Positions 35,501 to 42,082 of a DNA stretch of 64,000 nucleotides are shown in pieces. The stretch spans positions 248,001 through 312,000 of the forward strand of contig NZ_AP029018.1 in the NCBI RefSeq assembly GCF_037076525.1. The letters are read 5' to 3'. Below the pieces are notes generated by a model. The model made no database searches, was not told the DNA's origin, and saw only the letters and a list, made by a program, of their open reading frames with translations. A program made the translations under genes and the position numbers. This stretch comes from Selenomonas sp. TAMA-11512. GTDB lineage: Bacteria; Bacillota; Negativicutes; Selenomonadales; Selenomonadaceae. Numbering within the stretch: position 1 is the stretch's first letter; each line of letters starts with the position of its first letter.

Positions 35501-35567
35501 GACCATCCTGACGCTCCTGGTGCTCCCGGCGATGTATGCGGCCGTATACCGCGTGCGAAAAGCGTAA
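32514..35567 (+). CDS. RND-family efflux pump, inner-membrane transporter
   Basis: Proton-driven exporter of the AcrB/MexB superfamily. The 1017-residue length, the N-terminal helix (ASLVIYFVLVIAVGG), the first large periplasmic domain with EEIERQVTDKLEKKIQ, and the paired aspartates in LGLLVDDEII (TM4 relay) are family hallmarks. The second half repeats the plan and ends with a helix cluster (LLMFQLRKIRLMIITLLTAPLG). The start GRMEDPDFTIRQM, lacking the usual IPTA of AcrB, is seen in a divergent drug-efflux branch; heavy-metal CusA motifs are not evident. Substrates are unknown. Overlaps the adaptor gene by four bases. Confidence 0.93.
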   Translation: MRNLTEIALKNASLVIYFVLVIAVGGIFSYVKLGRMEDPDFTIRQMIVTAYWPGASAEEIERQVTDKLEKKIQDIPGLDNVKSCTMAGRTYIYVSLDQTLPTESIHPTWRDVRNFCEDIRHELPDGVMGPYYNDRFDDVYGNIYALTGDGYTYEDMRAEAERIRRTLVQVPDVRKVSLIGEQTEKIYVEIKREKLETMGIDPASFIELLKAQNAMMPAGAIDTETDDVYLRVTGDFADVEAIKNLPLNVGGKVYRVGDVAAVERRFVEPSDPKMYYRGEPAVGIAVSMEPGGNILRLGDSLRKVVDEEVAPELPAGLVIHRVSDQPQVVEDSIDDFVSTLREAIIIVLFVSFLSLGLRTGMVVAVCIPLVLLATFLFMYIGGIDLHKVSLGSLIIALGLLVDDEIIAVEMMSVKLEEGMDRFGAACHAFRATAMPMLTGTLVTCAGFIPVAFSKGVAAEFCSALFPVISIALLISWIVAVMVAPLLGYHVIRPKVARNEAGEPVLYQGRFYDGFRRVLDWFLTHYRIALVGTLALFIVSAFLMRFVPNSFFPPSLRPEILVTMHLPAGASLRGMDDEVRRFSEFLETKSGLFTNYTSYVGTGAPRFVLTVDPHLPANNYAQTVLVAKGTDARRELSAAIEEELRERFPELRTTIRYVQTGPPAEYPVMFRVSGPDKEKAREIALDVSAKIAEDADAYEPHLDWNEKSKVLRVELDEAKLRSLGSSAYHVKRALYADITGIKASQLYIGDRTIDIEFRMPEADRDELSAVGELPVYLNAQAGYVPLNQIAKLSYRAENGVIWRRDLLPTYTVGAEVREGADGTSVSGRIYERMETLRESLPAGYAVEPAGSMEDSARSLSYLLVPVPFMVVVLMTLLMFQLRKIRLMIITLLTAPLGLIGVVFGMLLSGEAMGFVAQLGFLALSGMIIRNSVILIDQIEKHIAAGESPYEAIIDSAVLRFRPIMLTAAAAILGMVPLMTNPFWAPMAVTIASGLFIATILTLLVLPAMYAAVYRVRKA

Positions 35568-35645
35568 GCAGGGGGTGCAGACAGGATCACTCCATATATG
35601 ACCGACAGTCGGAAGACGTCGGATCGACAGAAAGGAAAAGTAAAT

Positions 35646-35918
35646 ATGAAAACAAAGGGATACCTCTCCCAAATCAAGAAAGAGGCGGCAGCCACGGGCG
35701 CCGCACTCCTCGTGCTCATCTTATATTGGCTTGCCGCGGGCTTCGGTCTCAGCGATGTCGATATCCGCGTCTTCCGTCTCCCGCTCTGGGCGGTGGCGGG
35801 CACCGTCGGAACGTGGATCTTTGCCATGGCTCTTGTCGCGGCGCTTTTGAAATTCGTCTTCCGCGACATGCCTCTCGAGGACGAGACCCCTGAAGAAGAG
35901 GAGAATCGTCATGCGTGA
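35646..35918 (+). CDS. yhdT: YhdT-family small membrane protein
   Basis: A 90-residue membrane protein with two helices, at about residues 15-33 and 46-69, and an acidic C-terminal tail (EDETPEEEEN). It overlaps the start of the Na+/pantothenate symporter gene by eight bases. The same pair, yhdT-panF, is known from enterobacteria, and YhdT (DUF997) is assumed to assist or accompany PanF; its exact role is not established. ATG 35646 follows AAAGGAAAAG; an in-frame ATG at 35598 is poorly placed. Confidence 0.85.
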   Translation: MKTKGYLSQIKKEAAATGAALLVLILYWLAAGFGLSDVDIRVFRLPLWAVAGTVGTWIFAMALVAALLKFVFRDMPLEDETPEEEENRHA

Positions 35919-37389
35919 GGCGGCGGCGCTTATGCCGCTCCTTCTCTTCATGGCGCTCATGGTGGGCATCGGCTTCCTCGTCCGCGCGAATGCGGATAAG
36001 GGCTTTGTCCGGCACTACTTCGTCGGCAGCCGGAACCTCGGCGGATTTGTGCTCGCCATGACGACGGTCGCCACGTACAGCTCGGTTTCGTCCTTTGTGG
36101 GAGGGCCCGGCATGGCATGGCAGGTCGGCTTCGGCTGGATCTACATGGCGGTCGTGCAGGTCACGGCGATCTTTCTCGTGCTCGGCATCTTCGGCAAGCG
36201 GGTGGCACGTCTTTCGAGACGGCTGCACGCCGTCACGATCGTCGATCTCATCCGCGCCCGTTTCGGCTCGGACGCGCTCGCAACCGTTTCGGCGTTTGTC
36301 ATCGTGCTCTTTTTCCTCGGAACGATGACGGCGCAGTTCGTCGGCGGAGCGAAGCTCTTCGAGGCGGTCACGGGGCGCAGCTACATGGAGGGGCTCCTCC
36401 TCTTCGGCATGGTCGTCGTCGTCTATACGGCGATCGGCGGCTTCCGCGCGGTCGCGCTGACGGATACGCTCTGCGCCATTGTCATGATGGCGGGCATCGT
36501 GCTGCTGCTTTACTATGTGCTGGACGCCGGCGGCGGCTATGCCGCCATCATGACGCGCATCGAGGCGGAGCATCCGGAGATGCTCACGCCGTTTGCCGGA
36601 GGCAAGATGCCGTGGACGATCTACTTCACGCAGTGGCTTCTCGTCGGCATCTGCACGATCGCGCTCCCGCAGTCGGTCGTGCGGGGCATCAGCTACCGTG
36701 ATACCGAAGGTCTCCACAAGGCTATGCTCATAGGGACATTTGTGATCGGGTTCATGAATATCGGTATCAATTTTACGGGCATCCTGTCGCACGGCGTGCT
36801 GACGGAGCCGATCAAGGCATACGGCACGGTGGACTCCATCATCCCGCAGGCAATCGCCCGCGCCGTGCCCGCGGAGCTCGTCGGATTTGCCATCATCGGG
36901 CCTCTTGCCGCCTCGATATCGACGATCTCGGGGCTGCTCATTGTCGCCGCGTCCGCGGTCATAAAGGATGTATTTCTACACAATCGGGAGAAGGCGGACA
37001 AGACGATTGATCCGCGGACGATCCGACGCTTTTCCATGGCGACGACGACGATTCTGGGCGTGCTCGTATTCGCGCTTGCCGCCTCGCCTCCGACGCTCAT
37101 TTGGCTCATCAACATGTTCGCGTTCGGCGGCCTGGAGACGGCGTTCTTCTGGGTGATGCTCCTCGGACTCTACTGGAAGGGCGCCAACCTCGCGGGGGCG
37201 GCGGCTTCGATGATCGGGGGCACCGCCATTTACTGCGTCCTGCAGGCGTTCCCCGAGCTGCGTCCGCTCTCGCTGCACCCCATTGCCGTCGGGATCCCGT
37301 CGTCGCTTCTGCTCTTCCTGCTGGGCTGCCGCTTCGGCAAGCGGACAGAGGAAGAGAGACTGCGCGTGTTCTTCGAAGACGAAAGATGA
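35911..37389 (+). CDS. panF: Sodium/pantothenate symporter
   Basis: Na+-coupled uptake of pantothenate, the precursor of coenzyme A, in the inner membrane. The 492-residue protein has about 12-13 hydrophobic segments in the SSS (LeuT-fold) pattern. Matching PanF features are FVRHYFVGSRNLGGFVLAMT near residue 31, YSSVSSFVGGPGMAWQVG near 51, and GLLIVAASAVIKDVF near 340. The segment SQPS/LPQSVVRGISYRD near 252 is typical. Direct overlap with yhdT supports PanF over proline or sugar symporters of the same family. Confidence 0.9.
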   Translation: MREAAALMPLLLFMALMVGIGFLVRANADKGFVRHYFVGSRNLGGFVLAMTTVATYSSVSSFVGGPGMAWQVGFGWIYMAVVQVTAIFLVLGIFGKRVARLSRRLHAVTIVDLIRARFGSDALATVSAFVIVLFFLGTMTAQFVGGAKLFEAVTGRSYMEGLLLFGMVVVVYTAIGGFRAVALTDTLCAIVMMAGIVLLLYYVLDAGGGYAAIMTRIEAEHPEMLTPFAGGKMPWTIYFTQWLLVGICTIALPQSVVRGISYRDTEGLHKAMLIGTFVIGFMNIGINFTGILSHGVLTEPIKAYGTVDSIIPQAIARAVPAELVGFAIIGPLAASISTISGLLIVAASAVIKDVFLHNREKADKTIDPRTIRRFSMATTTILGVLVFALAASPPTLIWLINMFAFGGLETAFFWVMLLGLYWKGANLAGAAASMIGGTAIYCVLQAFPELRPLSLHPIAVGIPSSLLLFLLGCRFGKRTEEERLRVFFEDER

Positions 37390-37455
37390 AGGGGCAGCCG
37401 GTGTATTAAAATGTGTGTTCCGAAAAATAAGTGCCGGCGAGTTCAAAAAAACAGC

Positions 37456-37484
37456 TTGCGGTGCGCAGCCTTTTTTGCTATACT
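37456..37484 (+). promoter_or_regulatory. Promoter of the rpsF operon
   Basis: TTGCGG (37456-37461) and TATACT (37479-37484) are 17 bases apart, with TGC before the -10 box (extended -10). The leader to rpsF is about 115 bases. Confidence 0.7.
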
Positions 37485-37558
37485 GTATTAGCCTGTGCAT
37501 GCGCAGGCAGATGACGGGTTCAGTTTTGTAGAAAAAGATACAATACTTGACCTTCCCT

Positions 37559-37578
37559 GCTCCTTTTTCGTGAGGAGC
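37559..37578 (+). promoter_or_regulatory. Leader hairpin before rpsF
   Basis: GCTCCT (37559-37564) pairs with AGGAGC (37573-37578) in the rpsF leader. S6:S18 feedback binding sites occur in this leader in many bacteria. The position fits, but I could not confirm the conserved internal loop. Confidence 0.35.
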
Positions 37579-37606
37579 CATTAAGACCACAGAGGGAGGT
37601 GATTTC

Positions 37607-37939
37607 GTGAGAAAGTACGAAGTCATATTTATCGTGAAGCCGATGGAGGAAGAGGCAACGGTCTCGGTCATCGAGAAGTTCAAGGCTCTCATCCAGAACA
37701 ACGGCGGTACGATTGACAAGGAAGACCGTTGGGGCAAGAAGCGTCTTGCCTACGAGATCAAAGACTATACGGACGGCTACTACTGCCTGTTCCAGGTCAG
37801 CGCGACGCCCGCGTGCGTTGCGGAATGCGACCGTATCATGAAGATTACGGACGATCTTCTGAAGCACATGATTGTGCGCGGTGAGGAGCTTTTCGCTGCG
37901 GAGGCCAAGAAGGCCGAGGATGCAAAGAAGGCAGAGTGA
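37607..37939 (+). CDS. rpsF: 30S ribosomal protein S6
   Basis: Small-subunit ribosomal protein that binds S18 on the platform. The 110-residue protein starts MRKYEVIFIVKP and has GGTIDKEDRWGKKRLAYEIKDYTDGYY and DDLLKHMIVR, the family core, with a lysine/alanine-rich tail. The start codon is GTG at 37607, placed after GGGAGGTG. It leads the conserved rpsF-ssb-rpsR operon. Confidence 0.97.
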   Translation: MRKYEVIFIVKPMEEEATVSVIEKFKALIQNNGGTIDKEDRWGKKRLAYEIKDYTDGYYCLFQVSATPACVAECDRIMKITDDLLKHMIVRGEELFAAEAKKAEDAKKAE

Positions 37940-37954
37940 TCGGGAGGGAATGCC

Positions 37955-38386
37955 ATGAACAAGGTCATCCTGGCAGGGCGTCTCGCCCGTGACCCGGAGA
38001 TACGCTACACGCAGAGCGGTAAGGCGATTGCGTCGTTTGCCCTGGCTGTCAACCGCCGCTTTTCGCGGCAGGCGCAGGAGGCAGGTCAGCCGACCGCTGA
38101 TTTTATTCCTGTCGTCGCATGGGACAAGCTCGCTGAAATCTGCGGCAACCACCTCGTCAAGGGCAGCCAGATTGTCGTCGAGGGTCGTATGCAGGTTCGA
38201 AGCTACGACGCGCAGGACGGCACGAAGCGCTATGTCACTGAGGTTGTCGCCAATGAGATTGAGTTCATGGGAGCGCGCCCGGAAGGAGCCGGCGGCAGTG
38301 ATTTCAGCCGGCCGGCAGCACCTGCCGCACCGAGCGGACAGGAATCCTTCGGACCGCCCATTCCTGACGAAGAGATCCCATTCTAG
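37955..38386 (+). CDS. ssb: Single-stranded DNA-binding protein
   Basis: Coats single-stranded DNA in replication and repair. The 143-residue protein has the OB-fold core (MNKVILAGRLARDPEIRYTQSGKAIASFALAVNR and the VEGRMQVRSYD block), a short disordered linker and the acidic tail DEEIPF that binds partner proteins. It starts 15 bases after rpsF. The TAG stop (38384-38386) coincides with the terminal TAG of an inserted repeat element, so the tail has been kept exactly while the spacer to rpsR has been replaced. Confidence 0.97.
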   Translation: MNKVILAGRLARDPEIRYTQSGKAIASFALAVNRRFSRQAQEAGQPTADFIPVVAWDKLAEICGNHLVKGSQIVVEGRMQVRSYDAQDGTKRYVTEVVANEIEFMGARPEGAGGSDFSRPAAPAAPSGQESFGPPIPDEEIPF

Positions 38387-38550
38387 GGAAACGCTGATAA
38401 AAGGAAGGCTGTCAGATTGGCGTAGATTTTTTCGTCCGAACAAGGTGGCAAACCGGACGCAGAGTGGTGCTCTGTGGAGGATTTGACGCCGAAGTGCGGG
38501 CAAAAAAGATGCGTCAAGATGGAAGTGCTGCATTTATCAGCGCTTCCCTA
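38384..38550 (-). repeat. Long copy B of the dispersed MITE-like repeat, inside a ribosomal operon
   Basis: A 167-base non-coding element flanked by TA at both ends. Ends are imperfect inverted repeats: TAGGGAAACGCTGATAAA on the left and TTTATCAGCGCTTCCCTA on the right. Read on the minus strand it is nearly collinear with copies A and C. It fills the ssb-rpsR spacer. The right end forms its own small hairpin (GGAAGTGCTG / CAGCGCTTCC). Confidence 0.88.
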
Positions 38551-38569
38551 AGGTAAGGAGGGTATCGAA

Positions 38570-38803
38570 TTGGTCAGACGAGACAGAAGCAGACGTCCAC
38601 GCCGTAAGGTTTGCACATTCTGCGTAGATAAGGTCGAGGTCATCGACTACAAGGACGTGGCGAAGCTTCGCCGCTTCATCACGGAGCGCGGCAAGATTCT
38701 GCCGCGCCGCATCAGCGGTAACTGTGCGAAGCATCAGCGTCAGGTAACGGTCGCTGTCAAGCGTGCGCGCAATATCGCGCTGTTGCCGTTTACGGCCGAG
38801 TAA
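38570..38803 (+). CDS. rpsR: 30S ribosomal protein S18
   Basis: Small-subunit protein partner of S6. The 77-residue protein has KVCTFCVDK near residue 14, [22 protein letters not shown] and [10 protein letters not shown]. The cysteines in CTFC and NC mark the zinc-ligand form. The start is TTG at 38570, eight bases after AAGGAGG; no ATG is available nearby. It must be read through the repeat element at 38384-38550 unless a promoter lies within that element. Confidence 0.95.
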   Translation: MVRRDRSRRPRRKVCTFCVDKVEVIDYKDVAKLRRFITERGKILPRRISGNCAKHQRQVTVAVKRARNIALLPFTAE

Positions 38804-38834
38804 GGTCAAGGAATCACGTATTCGTGATTTCGCA

Positions 38835-38862
38835 AACTCCCCGCAAGGGGAGTTTTTTTTGT
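38835..38862 (+). terminator. Terminator of the rpsF operon
   Basis: AACTCCCC, loop GCAA, GGGGAGTT, then a long T-run. A second small hairpin, AATCACG / CGTGATT, precedes it at about 38812-38829. Confidence 0.92.
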
Positions 38863-39094
38863 GAAAATTTAAGAGGGAGCGCGTATCGACAAGGATTTTT
38901 GCCAAAAATGGAAAAATAACGTAAAATAGACGAAACAATATGCGGAAAAGATGTCAGCGCGGAGCAAAGACGCTTGCGGCGAAGAGCATGTGCGGAGCCA
39001 AACCGCTTGGTGCACATGACACGCGGCAGAGAGGGCGCGGCGGTCCGGCGATGACGCATGGAGAAAAGATGGATGTCGGGGAGAGGAAATACAC

Positions 39095-40447
39095 ATGAAG
39101 GTAGTAATAGTCGGCGCGGGAAAGATGGGGTATACGATTGCCTCCCTGCTCTCCAACGAGGACTTCGATGTCATCCTCGTCGATATGGATGCCGATCGCC
39201 TCGAGGCGGCGAAGCATACGCTCGACGTTCTCACGATCACGGCGAGCGGGACGAACCCGGGGCTCTTTGAGGACCCCGACATCAAGGGCGCGGATCTTCT
39301 CATCGCCTCGACGCTGAGCGATGAGACGAATATGGTCATCTGCACGTTTGCGAAGAAGTCCGGCATCACGCATACGATCGCCCGCATTCGCGACATCGAG
39401 TTCGTCACGGAGGGCGGCGTGTTCGTCAAGGAGATGTTCGGCATCGACCAGATGCTCAATCCGGAGCTCATAACGGCGCAGGAGGCGTATCGCATCCTGA
39501 TGACGCCTGCCGCGCTCGATGTCGAGGACTTCGCTGACGGCAAGGTGAGACTCTATGAGACGCGCGTCAAGAAGGAATCCCCCTATATCGGCATTCCGTT
39601 TAAGGATCTGCGCCTGCCGGAGGGCGTGCTCGCGGGCATTATCTTTCGCGATCACCGCCTCATCATCCCGCACGGCAGTGACAGCCTTCAGCATCGTGAT
39701 AATGCCTACTTCATCGGCACGTCCGAGGCGATCAAGTCGTTTTCCTCAAACTTCGTTCAGAGGAACGCGCGCAAGCTCAAGCGCGTCATGATCATCGGCG
39801 CGGGCCGCACGGGGCGTGCGCTGGCAAAGATGCTGGACATGGCGGGCGTGGAGGTCAAGATCTTCGATACGGACCGCGACCGCTGCCGTGCCGTCTCGGA
39901 AAAGCTGACGCACGGCATGGCGATCTGCGGCGACGGGACGGATATGGATCTCCTCACGGAAGAGGGCATCGAGGCGGCGGACGTCGTCGTCGCGCTTACG
40001 GATGACGACAAGCTCAACCTCATGCTTGCGCTTCTCTCCAAGCATCTCGGCGCGGATAAGACGGCTGTGCGCGTCACGCGCAGCGAGTACGTCGAGCTGA
40101 TGAAGAAGGTCGGCGTCGATATCGTGCTCTCATCGCGTCTCCTGGCGGCGTCGGAGGCGCTTGCCTTCGCTCGCCGCGGAGGCGTCGTACAGGTCTCGTT
40201 CCTCGAGGGCGCGAAGGCGGAAGCGGTCGAGGTCATCGTCGGGGAGGGGGCGCCTGTCGCGGGCGTGCCTCTCATGGCGGCAAGGCTCCCGAAGGAGTGC
40301 CTCGTCTGCGCCTACGTGCGCGGCGCAGAGGTGACGATTCCGAACGGTGCCACGGTGCTCATCCCCGGCGACCGCGCCGTTCTCTTTATCGATACGAAGT
40401 GTTCGCAGCAGGTCATGAAGTATTTCAAGGGCAGGGAATCTGCATGA
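39095..40447 (+). CDS. trkA: Trk potassium uptake regulatory subunit TrkA
   Basis: Cytoplasmic NAD-binding gating subunit of the Trk K+ channel. The 450-residue protein has two RCK_N domains, each starting with a dinucleotide motif (VIVGAGKMG at residue 4; IIGAGRTG near 232), and two RCK_C domains ending FIDTKCSQQVMKYF. The tandem arrangement is the classical TrkA, not the single-domain KtrA. It overlaps the channel gene by four bases. Regulation is post-translational through nucleotide binding; no special promoter is visible in 38863-39094. Confidence 0.95.
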   Translation: MKVVIVGAGKMGYTIASLLSNEDFDVILVDMDADRLEAAKHTLDVLTITASGTNPGLFEDPDIKGADLLIASTLSDETNMVICTFAKKSGITHTIARIRDIEFVTEGGVFVKEMFGIDQMLNPELITAQEAYRILMTPAALDVEDFADGKVRLYETRVKKESPYIGIPFKDLRLPEGVLAGIIFRDHRLIIPHGSDSLQHRDNAYFIGTSEAIKSFSSNFVQRNARKLKRVMIIGAGRTGRALAKMLDMAGVEVKIFDTDRDRCRAVSEKLTHGMAICGDGTDMDLLTEEGIEAADVVVALTDDDKLNLMLALLSKHLGADKTAVRVTRSEYVELMKKVGVDIVLSSRLLAASEALAFARRGGVVQVSFLEGAKAEAVEVIVGEGAPVAGVPLMAARLPKECLVCAYVRGAEVTIPNGATVLIPGDRAVLFIDTKCSQQVMKYFKGRESA

Positions 40448-41880
40448 TTGTCAATCTCTTTTTGCTGGCATGCCTATCGCTGACGTTCGGATTCTTCCTT
40501 CTCGGCGGGGCTGTCTATGCGGATCTTTCGGGCATGCCGAGGGCGCCGTATCTCATTCCCGCCGTGCTTGCGCTCGCCGTCGCACTGCCTCTGCCTCTGC
40601 TGCGGCGGCGTGTCCGGCGCAATGTCTCGCTCGTCGAGGGCGCGTTTTTCCTGCCCTTTTCGTGGCTGTATCTGACGGTGATCGGGCTGCTGCCCTTTTA
40701 TCTGACGGGGGTGGCGGATCCGACGGACGCCTTTCTCGCCGCCGCCTCCGCGCTCTCTACGACGATGCCGCTCTACGCGCACGAGGAGATCGATGCGCTG
40801 CTCTTCTCCTATCAGGTGTTTCTCGGCTGGTTCGGCGGGCTGCACTTCCTCGTGCTTCTCTTTACCATACTCCCTGTCGTCGGCGGCTGCTTCGGCGTCT
40901 CGCTGACGGCGGGAGGAGAAGAGACGTACAGTCCGCTCCTTACGAGAATGCGGACGAAGGGGCTCAATGCCATGGTTCTGTATACGCTGTGGACGGTCAT
41001 ATCAATTCTCGCTTACGCGGCGGCGGGCGCTTCACCGGAGGATGCCGTCGCTGCGGGGCTCTCGACGGTCTCGACGCTCGGCTTCGGGACGGACGGAGGC
41101 TATGCGGCGTCCGTGGTCGGCATGCCTTTCATCATGCTTCTGTCGATTCTGTCGGGCACGTCCAACCTCCTCTGGCAGCGGGCACTGGAAAAACGCTCCT
41201 GGCGCATGGTGGTGGGGGACGGCGAGTTTCTCTACTATCTGCGTGTCGCGAGTATCAGCGCGGCTCTGATGGCATTTGCCTTTTGGCTGCGGGGGGGAGA
41301 AGCGCCGCTTGAAGCGATGGGCTCGGGCGCGTTCTACGCGGTCTCGTTTCTGACGACGTCGGGCAGTCTTCTCGAGTCTTCGCCGAACTTCGCCTCGACG
41401 ATCAATTTCGGGCTCCTGCTGCTCACGTTTATCGGCTGCTCGATCGGCTCGGCGGGCGGTGGCTTTTCGCCGATCCGCCTCCGCATCCTGCTGCGGGCGG
41501 TGCGCGCGGAGGTGCGGCGAACGCTGCATCCGCGCATGGTTGTGACGATCTCGGCAGGCGACTATGACGTGCCGAACCGCATCCTCGGGCGCATCCTGAT
41601 ATTCTTCTTTCTCTATTTCGGCACGTTCGCGCTCGGCGCTGTCGTGCTGTCGCTGGCAGGGCTGGGTGCGATGCCGGCGATTGCCCTGACGGCGGGATGT
41701 CTGACTTCGACAGGGACGCTCTATACGCTCTTTGCGGGATCGTCCTTCTTTACGCTGCCGCTCTGGACGAAGATGACCGCCTGCCTGCTGATGCTTCTGG
41801 GGCGGCTCGAGATATTCGCCTGCCTCGTGCTCGTGGGAGCCTCCGTAGGCCGCGCCGCGACGGGGAAGTGGAAGGACTGA
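40444..41880 (+). CDS. trkH: TrkH-family potassium channel subunit
   Basis: Membrane K+-translocating partner of TrkA. The 478-residue protein has about ten hydrophobic helices and four pore loops: ALSTTMPLYA, GLSTVSTLGFGT, SFLTTSGSLLES and CLTSTGTLYT. In Trk channels each loop has a glycine in the filter. The second to fourth have one, but the first reads TTMP, where a glycine is expected after TT, so ion selectivity may differ. The start ATG overlaps the trkA stop (ATGA); upstream in-frame sequence belongs to the overlapping trkA frame. Family is clear from context and pore loops. Confidence 0.9.
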   Translation: MIVNLFLLACLSLTFGFFLLGGAVYADLSGMPRAPYLIPAVLALAVALPLPLLRRRVRRNVSLVEGAFFLPFSWLYLTVIGLLPFYLTGVADPTDAFLAAASALSTTMPLYAHEEIDALLFSYQVFLGWFGGLHFLVLLFTILPVVGGCFGVSLTAGGEETYSPLLTRMRTKGLNAMVLYTLWTVISILAYAAAGASPEDAVAAGLSTVSTLGFGTDGGYAASVVGMPFIMLLSILSGTSNLLWQRALEKRSWRMVVGDGEFLYYLRVASISAALMAFAFWLRGGEAPLEAMGSGAFYAVSFLTTSGSLLESSPNFASTINFGLLLLTFIGCSIGSAGGGFSPIRLRILLRAVRAEVRRTLHPRMVVTISAGDYDVPNRILGRILIFFFLYFGTFALGAVVLSLAGLGAMPAIALTAGCLTSTGTLYTLFAGSSFFTLPLWTKMTACLLMLLGRLEIFACLVLVGASVGRAATGKWKD

Positions 41881-41983
41881 CATAAAAGACGGCGTACGCT
41901 TTTAATCATGACGGATGCAGAGTGCGTGGATATGTGTGCGGTACCGATTCCTTGCACGCCTTTTTCGTCCGCTGCCTTAAATT

Positions 41984-42026
41984 GGATGAAAAATCTGTCA
42001 AAATCATTTTATCGGTGAATCCTTTA
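41984..42026 (+). repeat. Decayed right end of the dispersed MITE-like repeat
   Basis: GGATGAAAAATCTGTC and TCATTTTATCGGTGAATCC match the right third of copies A and C with an internal deletion. Weaker similarity may extend left to about 41950. It lies just before the -10-like TATAAT at 42030-42035 and may have contributed part of the dihydroxyacetone kinase promoter. Confidence 0.55.
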
Positions 42027-42082
42027 TGATATAATAAATCTGTCGTGTATATGTGTTTTTTCGAAGAGGAGGCGCGCAGAAT

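Noticed and set aside
32433-35672. A 1079-codon open frame antisense to the RND pump
   Set aside because: Same GC-driven shadow; the plus-strand frame has clear RND motifs and coupled overlap with the adaptor gene.
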